Shown: in pieces, positions 8,006 to 13,857 of the stretch
Layout of the letters: every line of letters begins with the position of its first letter
Numbering within the stretch: position 1 is the first letter of the stretch
From: JAAZFZ01 sp035647435
GTDB lineage: Bacteria; Bacillota; Clostridia; Oscillospirales; Acutalibacteraceae
Length of the DNA stretch: 13,857 nt
Reading direction: 5' to 3'
NCBI GenBank assembly: GCA_035647435.1
Contig: DASRNM010000067.1
Span: forward strand, 1-13,857
Notes under the pieces: generated by a model
What the model was told of the DNA's origin: nothing
The model's database searches: none
The model's input: the letters and a program-made list of their open reading frames with translations, nothing else
Made by a program: the position numbers and the translations under genes

Positions 8006-8695
8006 TTGAAGGTAGACTTTAATAAAATTGTTGAATTGAGCCATGACATGATACCTGGAGACGAGCCCTTTGACTTAAAAGTTAATTTGTTTGATGTGAA
8101 CGAGCTCGGTGAGCGTGCAGAACCGCACGGAGAAGATGTATGGTATGTAGCATCGGATGTGTTCTTTTCAACACATTGTGGTACGCATATAGAATTTCCA
8201 CTCCATCACTGGAAGGGCGGCGACGATGCAATGCAATATCCCCTTGAAAACATGATAGGGGAGGCTGTTGTGCTTGACTTTACAAACAAAAATGCTGGTG
8301 ACAGCATAACACTCGACGAAATAAAAGCAAAAGCAGATGAAATTAAAGAGGGCGACATCGTTTTCATACGAACAGACCTTGATAAAAAATGGCGTACAGA
8401 GGATTGGGAGCCGTTCCCGTTTTTTGAATGTGATGCCCTTGAATGGTTGCTTGATAACAAAAAAATAAAAGCAATCGGCTCTGACGCAACCTCAATTGAA
8501 AACCCTAATGTTGAAGATCAACCGAATCACACAGCTTGTTTTAAAAGAGGTGTTGCGATTGTTGAATCGCTGACCAATCTTTCAAAGGTTGAAAATTCTA
8601 GAGCGTTGGTGTTTATATTGCCTATGAAAATTAAAGGGATTGAGGCTTGCCCGGTGAGGATAATTGCCGTAAACGACGGTGGCATAATTCAATAG
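8006..8695 (+). CDS. Cyclase-family metal-dependent hydrolase (kynurenine formamidase-like fold)
   Basis: This 229-residue protein belongs to the putative cyclase family that includes kynurenine formamidase and isatin hydrolase. These are metal-dependent hydrolases of amide, lactam or similar bonds. The N-terminal LSHDMIPGDEPF matches the family opening. The metal motif reads HCGTHIEFPLH, with H57, H61, E63 and H67; the usual HxGTHxDxPxH has Asp where this has Glu63. GSDATSIENPN and the C-terminal PVRIIAV also fit. The start is TTG at 8006, supported by AAGGAG (7992-7997) 8 nt away. It sits 24 nt after the permease gene, so it may act on the imported compound, for example opening a lactone or releasing a sugar from a conjugate. 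That role is inference; no substrate can be assigned. Confidence 0.85.
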   Translation: MKVDFNKIVELSHDMIPGDEPFDLKVNLFDVNELGERAEPHGEDVWYVASDVFFSTHCGTHIEFPLHHWKGGDDAMQYPLENMIGEAVVLDFTNKNAGDSITLDEIKAKADEIKEGDIVFIRTDLDKKWRTEDWEPFPFFECDALEWLLDNKKIKAIGSDATSIENPNVEDQPNHTACFKRGVAIVESLTNLSKVENSRALVFILPMKIKGIEACPVRIIAVNDGGIIQ

Positions 8696-8845
8696 TGGCG
8701 GTGAAAAAACACAGACATGCCCTAAACATGAGATTATTAAGACTTTTCGTCATTTGATATTAATATTAGATTGATGAGCAATACATTTGCCGTTAACAAA
8801 ACACACACTAAGTGGTTTTCGGCAAAAGAAAGGAAGACAAATTAA
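8696..8845 (+). other. 150-nt non-coding gap separating the two halves of the operon
   Basis: This is the longest gap inside the plus-strand gene chain and splits the first module plus transporter from the second transketolase module. It holds no credible ORF. It includes an AT-only palindrome ATATTAATAT (8757-8766), an imperfect promoter-like pair TTAAGA (8737-8742) and TAATAT (8761-8766) with an 18-bp spacer, and a larger hairpin at 8786-8826. I see no T-rich terminator. It could host an internal promoter or regulatory RNA structure. The promoter match is weak. Confidence 0.4.
8786..8826 (+). promoter_or_regulatory. Two-part hairpin upstream of second transketolase module
   Basis: TTTGCCG (8786-8792) pairs perfectly with CGGCAAA (8820-8826). 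After a five-base bulge on the left arm, AAAAC (8798-8802) pairs with GTTTT (8815-8819). The result is a 12-bp bulged stem with a 12-nt loop. It ends a few bases before the AGGA ribosome site (8831-8834) of the next gene, so folding could influence translation initiation or mark an operator at DNA level. No U-run follows, so termination is unlikely. Pairing is seen; function is inferred. Confidence 0.45.
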
Positions 8846-9685
8846 TTGTACACGACAAAAGAGTTAAATCTAAAAGCTGTTCAAATAAGAAGATTGTTGC
8901 TTGGTATGATTTATGAAGGTAAATCGGGGCATACAGGTGGCTCTTTATCAAGTGCCGATATACTTGTTTCTCTTTTTTATCATAAAATGCGCCATAACTC
9001 TAAAAACCCAAAATGGCCCGAAAGAGACCGCTTTTTGTTGAGCAAAGGTCACAGCGTTGAAGCGTATTATTGCGTTCTTGCTGACGTGGGTTACTTTCCC
9101 ACACAGGAGCTGAAAACTTTCAGCAAGTTTAAGTCTCGTTTGATTGGCCATCCAAACAAAGATGTGCCCGGTGTTGAGATGAACACCGGTTCGCTCGGGC
9201 ATGGTTTATCAGTTGGGGTAGGCATGGCGATTGCGGCAAAAAAGGCAGGAATTAACAACAAAATTTATGCCCTCATGGGCGACGGCGAGCTGGCAGAAGG
9301 CTCAATATGGGAGGGTGCAATGGCGGCCTCTCACTATAAACTTGATAATCTGGTGGGCATTATAGACCGTAACGGACTTCAAATAAGTGGCAACACAGAG
9401 GATGTTATGGCTGTTGAAAACTTGGAGGATAAGTGGAAGGCTTTCGGTTGGGATGTTATGCATTCAGACGGAAACAATATACACGAACTTTGTGCTGTGC
9501 TCGACAAAACAGATGAGAAAAACGGGAAACCACACCTTATCATTGCCCGAACAACAAAGGGCAAAGGCATTTCATACATGGAGAATATAGCAAAGTGGCA
9601 TCATGGCGTGCCAACAAAAGAACAACTAAAAATAGCATACGACGAGCTTGACAAAAGGTTAAAGGAGTTGGAAAGTGATGAATAA
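8846..9685 (+). CDS. Transketolase N-terminal (ThDP-binding) subunit, pair 2
   Basis: This 279-residue protein is the N half of a second split transketolase. It contains SGHTGGS (H29), SKGH (H69), GHP (H102), GSLGHGLS, the ThDP/Mg motif from GDGELAEG (145-152) to N176 in IDRNGLQ, and KWHHGVP near the end. The conserved histidines and metal ligands are intact, so it should be active with the following C subunit. The start is TTG at 8846, with AAGGA (8830-8834) 11 nt upstream. It overlaps the next gene by 8 nt, typical of two subunits made in equal amounts. It is clearly divergent from the pair 1 N subunit (for example LLSKGHSVEAYY against VLSKGHTAPALY), so the pairs probably have different substrates. 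Confidence 0.92.
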   Translation: MYTTKELNLKAVQIRRLLLGMIYEGKSGHTGGSLSSADILVSLFYHKMRHNSKNPKWPERDRFLLSKGHSVEAYYCVLADVGYFPTQELKTFSKFKSRLIGHPNKDVPGVEMNTGSLGHGLSVGVGMAIAAKKAGINNKIYALMGDGELAEGSIWEGAMAASHYKLDNLVGIIDRNGLQISGNTEDVMAVENLEDKWKAFGWDVMHSDGNNIHELCAVLDKTDEKNGKPHLIIARTTKGKGISYMENIAKWHHGVPTKEQLKIAYDELDKRLKELESDE

Positions 9686-10613
9686 AGTACCTTGTCGAAA
9701 AAGCTTCACTCAAACTCTTTTGGAGCTTGCTAAAAAAGATAAAAAAATCATAGCACTTGCATCTGATTCGAGGGGCTCAGTAACTCTAAATGAATATGCT
9801 GACGCTTTACCTGAACAGTTTGTGGAGTGCGGAATCGCAGAGCAAAACGAGGTTAGCATAGCCGCTGGCATGGCGACATTTGGGTTTAAACCCTTTGTTT
9901 GTGCCCCCGCAAGCTTTTTGTCAACACGAAGCCTTGACCAGGTTAAGGTTGATGTGGCATATAGCAACACAAATGTGAAAATAATAGGCATAAGCGGCGG
10001 TGTGAGCTACGGCGCACTCGGCATGTCGCACCATTCTTTGCAGGACATTGCCGTAATGCGTGCTATACCAGGCATTAGCATTATACTACCTGCCGATGAA
10101 TATCAGACAGAACAAATGACAAAGTCGCTTGCAGAGTTTGAAGGCCCCGTATATGTCAGAATGGGCAGAGGCGCAGTTGATAATGTTTATTCGGAGAGCT
10201 TTGCTCCGTTTACAATAGGCAAAGCGAATGTTTTAACAAAGGGAAATGATGTGGCAATAATCGCAACGGGTGAAACGGTAAATCAAGCATACACGGCGTC
10301 AAAAATGCTCAAGGAAGACGGTATAAATGCGCGTGTTATTGATATGCACACAATAAAACCTTTTGATGAGCAGACAGTAATAAAAGCTACAACTGAATGT
10401 GACATAGTGGTTACAGTAGAAGAACACAGTTTATATGGTGGTCTTGGGGAGGCGGTTGCACATTTGATGATGGAAAACAATATACACAAGCCAATAAAAA
10501 TATTGGGATTCCCAGATGTGCCGCTTATTACAGGTAACTCAAAGGAGCTTTTTGAATACTACGGAATTGATAGCAACGGAATAGTAAAAACGGTTACCGA
10601 TTTAAGGAGGTAA
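9678..10613 (+). CDS. Transketolase C-terminal subunit, pair 2, altered acceptor site
   Basis: This 311-residue protein is the Pyr plus C-terminal half partnering the preceding gene. The ThDP-activating Glu is E55 in a canonical GIAEQN motif. The acceptor-site loop differs from classical transketolase: where pair 1 has H105 and D113, this subunit has S106 and L114 within SGGVSYGALGMSHH, retaining only H118. From memory of E. coli and yeast transketolase, those positions correspond to a phosphate-contacting His and to the Asp that governs hydroxyl stereochemistry. This suggests an unusual donor or acceptor. ATG 9678 is chosen; GTG 9675 is also possible with GGAG at 9664-9667. The gene lies 6 nt before the glycerol-kinase-like gene, so the kinase product may be its substrate. 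Apulose-4-phosphate transketolase is one candidate role, not proven. Confidence 0.9.
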   Translation: MNKVPCRKSFTQTLLELAKKDKKIIALASDSRGSVTLNEYADALPEQFVECGIAEQNEVSIAAGMATFGFKPFVCAPASFLSTRSLDQVKVDVAYSNTNVKIIGISGGVSYGALGMSHHSLQDIAVMRAIPGISIILPADEYQTEQMTKSLAEFEGPVYVRMGRGAVDNVYSESFAPFTIGKANVLTKGNDVAIIATGETVNQAYTASKMLKEDGINARVIDMHTIKPFDEQTVIKATTECDIVVTVEEHSLYGGLGEAVAHLMMENNIHKPIKILGFPDVPLITGNSKELFEYYGIDSNGIVKTVTDLRR

Positions 10614-10619
10614 TGCTTT

Positions 10620-12104
10620 GTGAAATATATTTTGAGCATTGACCAAGGAACATCGGGTACGAAATCACTTCTTTTTGATGAAAACGGCAGGTTTGTTCAC
10701 AGGTGCACAGTTAAGCACCGTCAGCATTATCCGCACCCCGGTTGGGTTGAGCATGATGCTGAAGAAATATTCGAGAATATACTCAAGGCAATTCAAGTTT
10801 TACTTGATGAAAGCAAAATAAAACCGTCTCAAATCAGCGCGGTTTCAATATCTAATCAGCGTGAAACCGTTGTTGTGTGGGACAAGCACACAGGCCTCCC
10901 AATTGCAAACGCAGTGGTATGGCAATGCAACAGGGGGAGTGAGATATGTAAAGAGCTTGAGAAAAAAGGTTATGCCGAGGTTGTTCGTTTAAAGTCGGGG
11001 TTGGTTTTGTCTCCCTATTACTCAGCCTCAAAGGTTAAATGGATATTAGACAATGTTGAGGGTGCAAGGCAAGCGGCGCAAAATGGCGATTTGCTTATGG
11101 GCACAATTGACAGTTGGTTGATTTATAAGCTCACTGCAGGTAAAGTTCATGCAACAGATTACTCAAATGCGAGCAGAACCCAATTTATGGATATTAGAGA
11201 ACTTTGTTGGGATGATGAATTGCTTGATATTTTTACAATACCTAAATCAATGCTCCCCCAAATATATAACTCAGACCATATTTTTGGAAATGTGTCAGTT
11301 TCACTTTTGTCAGATTTCAATGTGCCGATTACAGGGGTTTTGGGCGATTCTCATGCCGCACTTTTCGGTCAGAATTGCTTTGAGCGGGGCACAGCAAAGG
11401 TTACCTACGGAACAGGGTCATCAATAATGATGAACATTGGTCAAACTCCCTATAGCTCTGAAAAAGGGCTTGTTACATCGGTCGGTTGGGGGATTGGTGA
11501 AAAAGTGGTTTATGTTGCAGAGGGTAATATAAACTGCTCTGCAGACACCATCAAATGGATGGTGGACGAGCTTGAACTTATTCCGAATGCTGCCGTGACG
11601 GAAGAAATATCAAAAAGTGTTGAGAGTACTAACGGAGTTTACCTTGTGCCTGCTTTTGTCGGTTTAGGCACGCCCTATTGGAACAGTGAAGCAACAGCGC
11701 TTATTACAGGCATGACACGGGGAACAAGGAAAGCGCATGTTGTTCGTGCTGCGTGCGAGAGTATAGGGTATCAGGTAAGAGATGTGCTTGACATCATGAC
11801 AAAAGAAGCGGGCACATCACTCAAGGAAATCAGAGTCGATGGCGGAGCAAGCCGCAACAGCTTTATTATGCAGTTTCAATCGGACATTTTAGGTGTGAAT
11901 GTTGTTGTCAATAAGGTTGAAGAGATTTGTGCAATAGGCTGTGCATATATGGCTGGCTGTGCCATTGGAATGTGGAAATTTGACGAGCTTGGAAAGTTGA
12001 GAAGTAATGATACTCTATTTACCCCACAAATTGATATTTTAAAAAAAGATAAGCTATATGATGGCTGGAAAAAAGCAGTTAAACGGACATTAATAAGCTT
12101 TTAG
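10620..12104 (+). CDS. FGGY-family kinase, glycerol-kinase-like with altered substrate pocket
   Basis: This 494-residue kinase follows glycerol kinase closely along its length: DQGTSGTK (8-15), PGWVEHD (40-46), SNQRET (78-83), VVWQC (99-103), TDYSNASRT (179-187), TYGTG (262-266), VPAFVGLGTPYW (343-354) and RVDGGASRNSFIMQFQSDIL (405-424). Glycerol-contacting positions R81, E82, W101, Y133 and D243 are kept. From remembered E. coli numbering, Gln246 is Ser244 here and Phe270 is Ser268. The pocket is therefore probably remodelled for a different or larger polyol or ketose, so I withhold the name glpK. GTG 10620 follows AAGGAGG (10604-10610) by 9 nt. No glycerol facilitator or glycerol-3-phosphate dehydrogenase is nearby. 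Its neighbours, a transketolase and an RpiB, argue for a sugar pathway. Confidence 0.88.
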   Translation: MKYILSIDQGTSGTKSLLFDENGRFVHRCTVKHRQHYPHPGWVEHDAEEIFENILKAIQVLLDESKIKPSQISAVSISNQRETVVVWDKHTGLPIANAVVWQCNRGSEICKELEKKGYAEVVRLKSGLVLSPYYSASKVKWILDNVEGARQAAQNGDLLMGTIDSWLIYKLTAGKVHATDYSNASRTQFMDIRELCWDDELLDIFTIPKSMLPQIYNSDHIFGNVSVSLLSDFNVPITGVLGDSHAALFGQNCFERGTAKVTYGTGSSIMMNIGQTPYSSEKGLVTSVGWGIGEKVVYVAEGNINCSADTIKWMVDELELIPNAAVTEEISKSVESTNGVYLVPAFVGLGTPYWNSEATALITGMTRGTRKAHVVRAACESIGYQVRDVLDIMTKEAGTSLKEIRVDGGASRNSFIMQFQSDILGVNVVVNKVEEICAIGCAYMAGCAIGMWKFDELGKLRSNDTLFTPQIDILKKDKLYDGWKKAVKRTLISF

Positions 12105-12133
12105 CATGTTATAGTTTTAGGAGGTGGTAGGTG

Positions 12134-12595
12134 GTGATAAAAACAATTGTTATCGGCTGTGACAATGCGGCGATTCTAATGAAAAAGAGCCTTGTTGAAG
12201 TGCTAAAAGACCGTGGCATAACAGTTGAAGATGTTGGCTGTAATAGCCCAGATGACCCCACCCATTACCCAATAATAGCTCAAAAGGTATGTGAAAAAGT
12301 TATCGAGAGTGGATATGAAAAAAGAGGGATTCTCGTTTGTGGCACAGGAATAGGTATGGCTATGACGGCCAATAAATTTAAAGGTATAAGAGCGGCGGTG
12401 TGTCACGATATTTTTTCTGCCGAGCGTTCGGTTTTAAGTAATAACGGAAATGTTTTATGCATGGGTGAGAGAGTAATTGGCAAGGAGCTTGCAAAAAAGA
12501 TTCTTTCAGAGTGGATAACGCTTGAATTTAAAGACGGCAGCTCAACCCCAAAGGTGAATGCAATTAAACAAATTGAAAACAACAATATGAAATAG
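12134..12595 (+). CDS. RpiB/LacAB-family sugar(-phosphate) isomerase, DerI/EryI-like
   Basis: This 153-residue protein has the RpiB/LacAB fold and would interconvert an aldose and ketose. The catalytic Cys is retained in LVCGTGIG (C69, T71). Several ribose-5-phosphate isomerase B residues are not: the DH pair is D10-N11, the ring-opening His position is S102 within SAERSVLSNN, and the C-terminal Arg/His phosphate motif reads DGSSTPKV (134-141). The SAER-x-x-LSNN segment and a VNAI ending recall, from memory, the D-erythrulose-4-phosphate isomerases DerI/EryI of tetritol pathways, so D-erythrulose-4-phosphate or a similar sugar is a reasonable candidate. Two GTG starts are possible, 12131 and 12134. 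AGGAGG (12119-12124) gives spacings of 6 and 9 nt, and the latter matches the other genes. It is the last gene before the terminator. Confidence 0.88.
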   Translation: MIKTIVIGCDNAAILMKKSLVEVLKDRGITVEDVGCNSPDDPTHYPIIAQKVCEKVIESGYEKRGILVCGTGIGMAMTANKFKGIRAAVCHDIFSAERSVLSNNGNVLCMGERVIGKELAKKILSEWITLEFKDGSSTPKVNAIKQIENNNMK

Positions 12596-12597
12596 AT

Positions 12598-12649
12598 TCA
12601 CTGCTAAAAGGTTATGAGATTTTTCAAAACAGGTTTTCCATCGCAGTGA
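12598..12649. repeat. 7-bp inverted repeat just before the operon terminator
   Basis: TCACTGC (12598-12604) and GCAGTGA (12643-12649) are perfect inverted copies separated by 38 nt, and the right arm directly abuts the terminator stem. The transcript could form a long-range hairpin stacked on the terminator. The loop contains no obvious ORF. It may merely protect the 3' end of the mRNA. The pairing is visible; a role is speculative. Confidence 0.35.
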
Positions 12650-12650
12650 G

Positions 12651-12692
12651 AAACTACCGCTGAGCTATTAATGCTCGGCGGTAGTTTTGTTT
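12651..12692 (+). terminator. Intrinsic terminator of the plus-strand operon
   Basis: Bases 12651-12665 (beginning AAACTACCGC) pair with 12673-12687 (ending GCGGTAGTTT) in a 15-bp stem with one G-U pair and a 7-nt loop, followed by TGTTT. This is the strongest terminator-like structure in the window. It lies 55 nt after the RpiB stop, closing the operon. Read from the other strand the stem is followed by TTTCT, so it may also stop transcription of the convergent LacI-type gene. The rest of the 12596-12785 gap is AT-rich with no gene that I can see. Confidence 0.88.
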
Positions 12693-12785
12693 AAATGAGT
12701 ACTATATAAGCAAAACATCTGCAAAATTCATTTAATTATATTTTTGTTTTATTGAGTGAATGTGAGTGGTATTAATGTAGAAAAG

Positions 12786-13805
12786 TTAAAGGTTTTCTTT
12801 AATTTTAATTATTAAATTTGTATAATAAAGGGTTTGGCTCGGCTTTTTTCCATAGGCGAGGTAGTCAAAAAGAAGTGTAATTGGCTTTTCACCTTGACGT
12901 ATAGGCTCTTGACAAATTGTTGCTGAAATAATGCCGTCCCTAATCATTTGCTTTGTGTTCGGGACATCATCATAAGATACTATCTTGATTTTGCCCGCTC
13001 GTCCTAGATCCATAACAGCTCGGCAGGTCCCTAAAACACCAGCAGCAGAAATAAATAAAGCGTTTATTTCAGGGTGCTGTGTGAGCATCCTCTTTGTAAC
13101 CTCATAGCTCTCAAACTCATCGTCATGCCCGTTGACTTGGTCAATTATTTTCATACCCTTATTGTTTTCAACTAAACTTCGAAAACCGTCTGTACGCTCA
13201 GTGTGGCACAATACATTCATAAAACCAGTTACAATTCCAATGTTGGCGTTGCCGTTTGCAATAAGCTTCATCAAGCCACCTGCTGTTTTGCCGCTGACAC
13301 GATAGTTGCTACCAACATAACACAATCGTTTTGAGTGCTCGATATCTGTATTTGTTGTAATAACAGGGATACCCATATCATAAAGCTCATTGATTTTATT
13401 CACAATGGCATCATCGTTGTAAGGGCAAATTACAATGCCGTTGACTCCACTTTCGACAAGAGAGTCAATAATCCTGAGCTGTTCCTCAGGGTTGCTTGAT
13501 TTTGCTTGATGAAGAATAATGTCACAACCATAATCCTCAAGTAAAGGCCTTTTTTTGTTAATGCCGTAAATAACATCGTCAAAGTAAGGGTTGTCAGCAC
13601 CAAACAATACAACGCCAATTGACAGACGATGTTTTTTAATTGCAAGCCCTTGAGCAATGCGATTAGGCTTATAATTAAGTTCTTCAATAACCTCACGAAC
13701 TCTTTTTTCTGTTTCTGGCTTAACTACACCACGGTTGTTGATGACTCTATCAACCGTTCCTCGGGATACGCCCGCAAGTTGAGCAATTTGTTTTATCGTT
13801 GCCAA
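12786..13805 (-). CDS. LacI-family transcriptional regulator with sugar-binding sensor domain
   Basis: This 339-residue protein has a LacI-type helix-turn-helix at residues 3-24 (IKQIAQLAGVSRGTVDRVIN), a hinge near KPNRIAQGLA, and a periplasmic-binding-protein-like sensor domain from about residue 62 to 335. The sensor belongs to the same ribose-binding fold as the operon lipoprotein, so it may detect the same free sugar. The start is TTG at 13805: AAAGGAG (complement of 13815-13821) is 9 nt upstream, while a nearby ATG at 13812 is out of frame and too close. The gene is convergent with the operon. Its target could be that operon or genes to the right of the window. With the RpiR protein it would give dual sensing of free and phosphorylated substrate, which is inference. 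Confidence 0.92.
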   Translation of the reverse strand: MATIKQIAQLAGVSRGTVDRVINNRGVVKPETEKRVREVIEELNYKPNRIAQGLAIKKHRLSIGVVLFGADNPYFDDVIYGINKKRPLLEDYGCDIILHQAKSSNPEEQLRIIDSLVESGVNGIVICPYNDDAIVNKINELYDMGIPVITTNTDIEHSKRLCYVGSNYRVSGKTAGGLMKLIANGNANIGIVTGFMNVLCHTERTDGFRSLVENNKGMKIIDQVNGHDDEFESYEVTKRMLTQHPEINALFISAAGVLGTCRAVMDLGRAGKIKIVSYDDVPNTKQMIRDGIISATICQEPIRQGEKPITLLFDYLAYGKKPSQTLYYTNLIIKIKENL

Positions 13806-13827
13806 GGTGCATATCTCCTTTACTTTG

Positions 13828-13855
13828 ATTATAAATATCTGAAAAACAATGTTAT
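13828..13855 (-). promoter_or_regulatory. Possible promoter of the LacI-type gene
   Basis: On the minus strand a perfect TATAAT occupies 13833-13828. An ATAACA hexamer (13855-13850, four of six matches to TTGACA) stands 16 bp upstream. Transcription would start near 13821, placing the ribosome site almost at the 5' end of the mRNA. The -10 is good but the -35 is weak and lies at the window edge, so a further upstream promoter is possible. Confidence 0.35.
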
Positions 13856-13857
13856 AT

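Noticed and set aside
7666..8049. Antisense open frame over the permease and hydrolase genes
   Set aside because: Composition mirrors the hydrophobic permease codons on the other strand and no family features are visible.
8785..8798. Possible catabolite-responsive (cre) site around CCGTTAACA
   Set aside because: The right half fits the cre consensus but the left half does not, and the bases are better explained by the hairpin at 8786-8826.
8696..8845. Riboswitch in the internal gap
   Set aside because: No recognisable conserved riboswitch core could be seen; only simple pairing is supported.
10620..12104. Naming the second kinase glpK
   Set aside because: Overall similarity is high, but two substrate-pocket changes and the neighbourhood make glycerol an unsafe assignment.
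1026..12595. Sulfoquinovose transketolase pathway (SqwGH/SqwI type)
   Set aside because: A split transketolase plus RpiB-like isomerase fits superficially, but that route needs no sugar kinases, and two are present here; kept only as an alternative for single enzymes.
1..13857. CRISPR arrays, insertion sequences, tRNA or rRNA genes
   Set aside because: No repeat-spacer arrays, transposase genes, terminal inverted repeats or recognisable RNA gene signatures were seen on either strand.

Overview
The window looks like chromosomal DNA of a low-GC Firmicute, most likely an anaerobic Clostridia-type gut or rumen bacterium. This is inferred from AT-rich spacers, strong AGGAGG-type ribosome sites, frequent GTG and TTG starts, two-gene (split) transketolases, and the RpiR/LacI plus Rbs-type ABC transporter repertoire. 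The genus cannot be named from the sequence.

Positions 115-12595 form what looks like one long plus-strand operon of twelve genes. A sigma70-type promoter (11-39) precedes it and a strong intrinsic terminator (12651-12692) closes it. In order: an RpiR/SIS phosphosugar-sensing regulator; split transketolase pair 1 (C half then N half); a xylulokinase-like FGGY kinase; an Rbs-type ABC importer (lipoprotein binding protein, double ATPase, permease); a metal-dependent cyclase-family hydrolase; then, after a 150-nt gap holding a hairpin, split transketolase pair 2 (N half then C half), a glycerol-kinase-like FGGY kinase, and an RpiB-family isomerase. A LacI-family regulator lies convergently at 12786-13805 on the minus strand. 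The window ends 52 nt upstream of its start.

Read together, this is a catabolic locus for a short sugar or sugar derivative. The ABC system imports it, a kinase phosphorylates it, RpiB interconverts aldose and ketose forms, and a dedicated transketolase moves two-carbon units into the pentose phosphate and glycolytic pools. No dehydrogenase, aldolase or epimerase is present, so a ketose, or an aldose isomerised in one step, is a likelier substrate than a polyol or sugar acid unless other genes lie outside the window. Two families of published pathways are the closest models: the D-apiose route (apulose kinase plus two-subunit apulose-4-phosphate transketolase) and tetritol/tetrulose routes ending in D-erythrulose-4-phosphate isomerase (DerI/EryI, RpiB family).

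The most notable signal is that several enzymes look re-tooled at substrate-contacting positions. Transketolase 2 lacks the acceptor-site His and Asp. Transketolase 1 has an unusual GISESD context around its catalytic Glu. The glycerol-kinase-like enzyme has two changed pocket residues. The RpiB homologue lacks the canonical His and Arg residues of ribose-5-phosphate isomerase B. Having two transketolases and two unlike kinases in one operon suggests a pathway with two transketolase steps or two related substrates. The substrate itself is not decided by the sequence.
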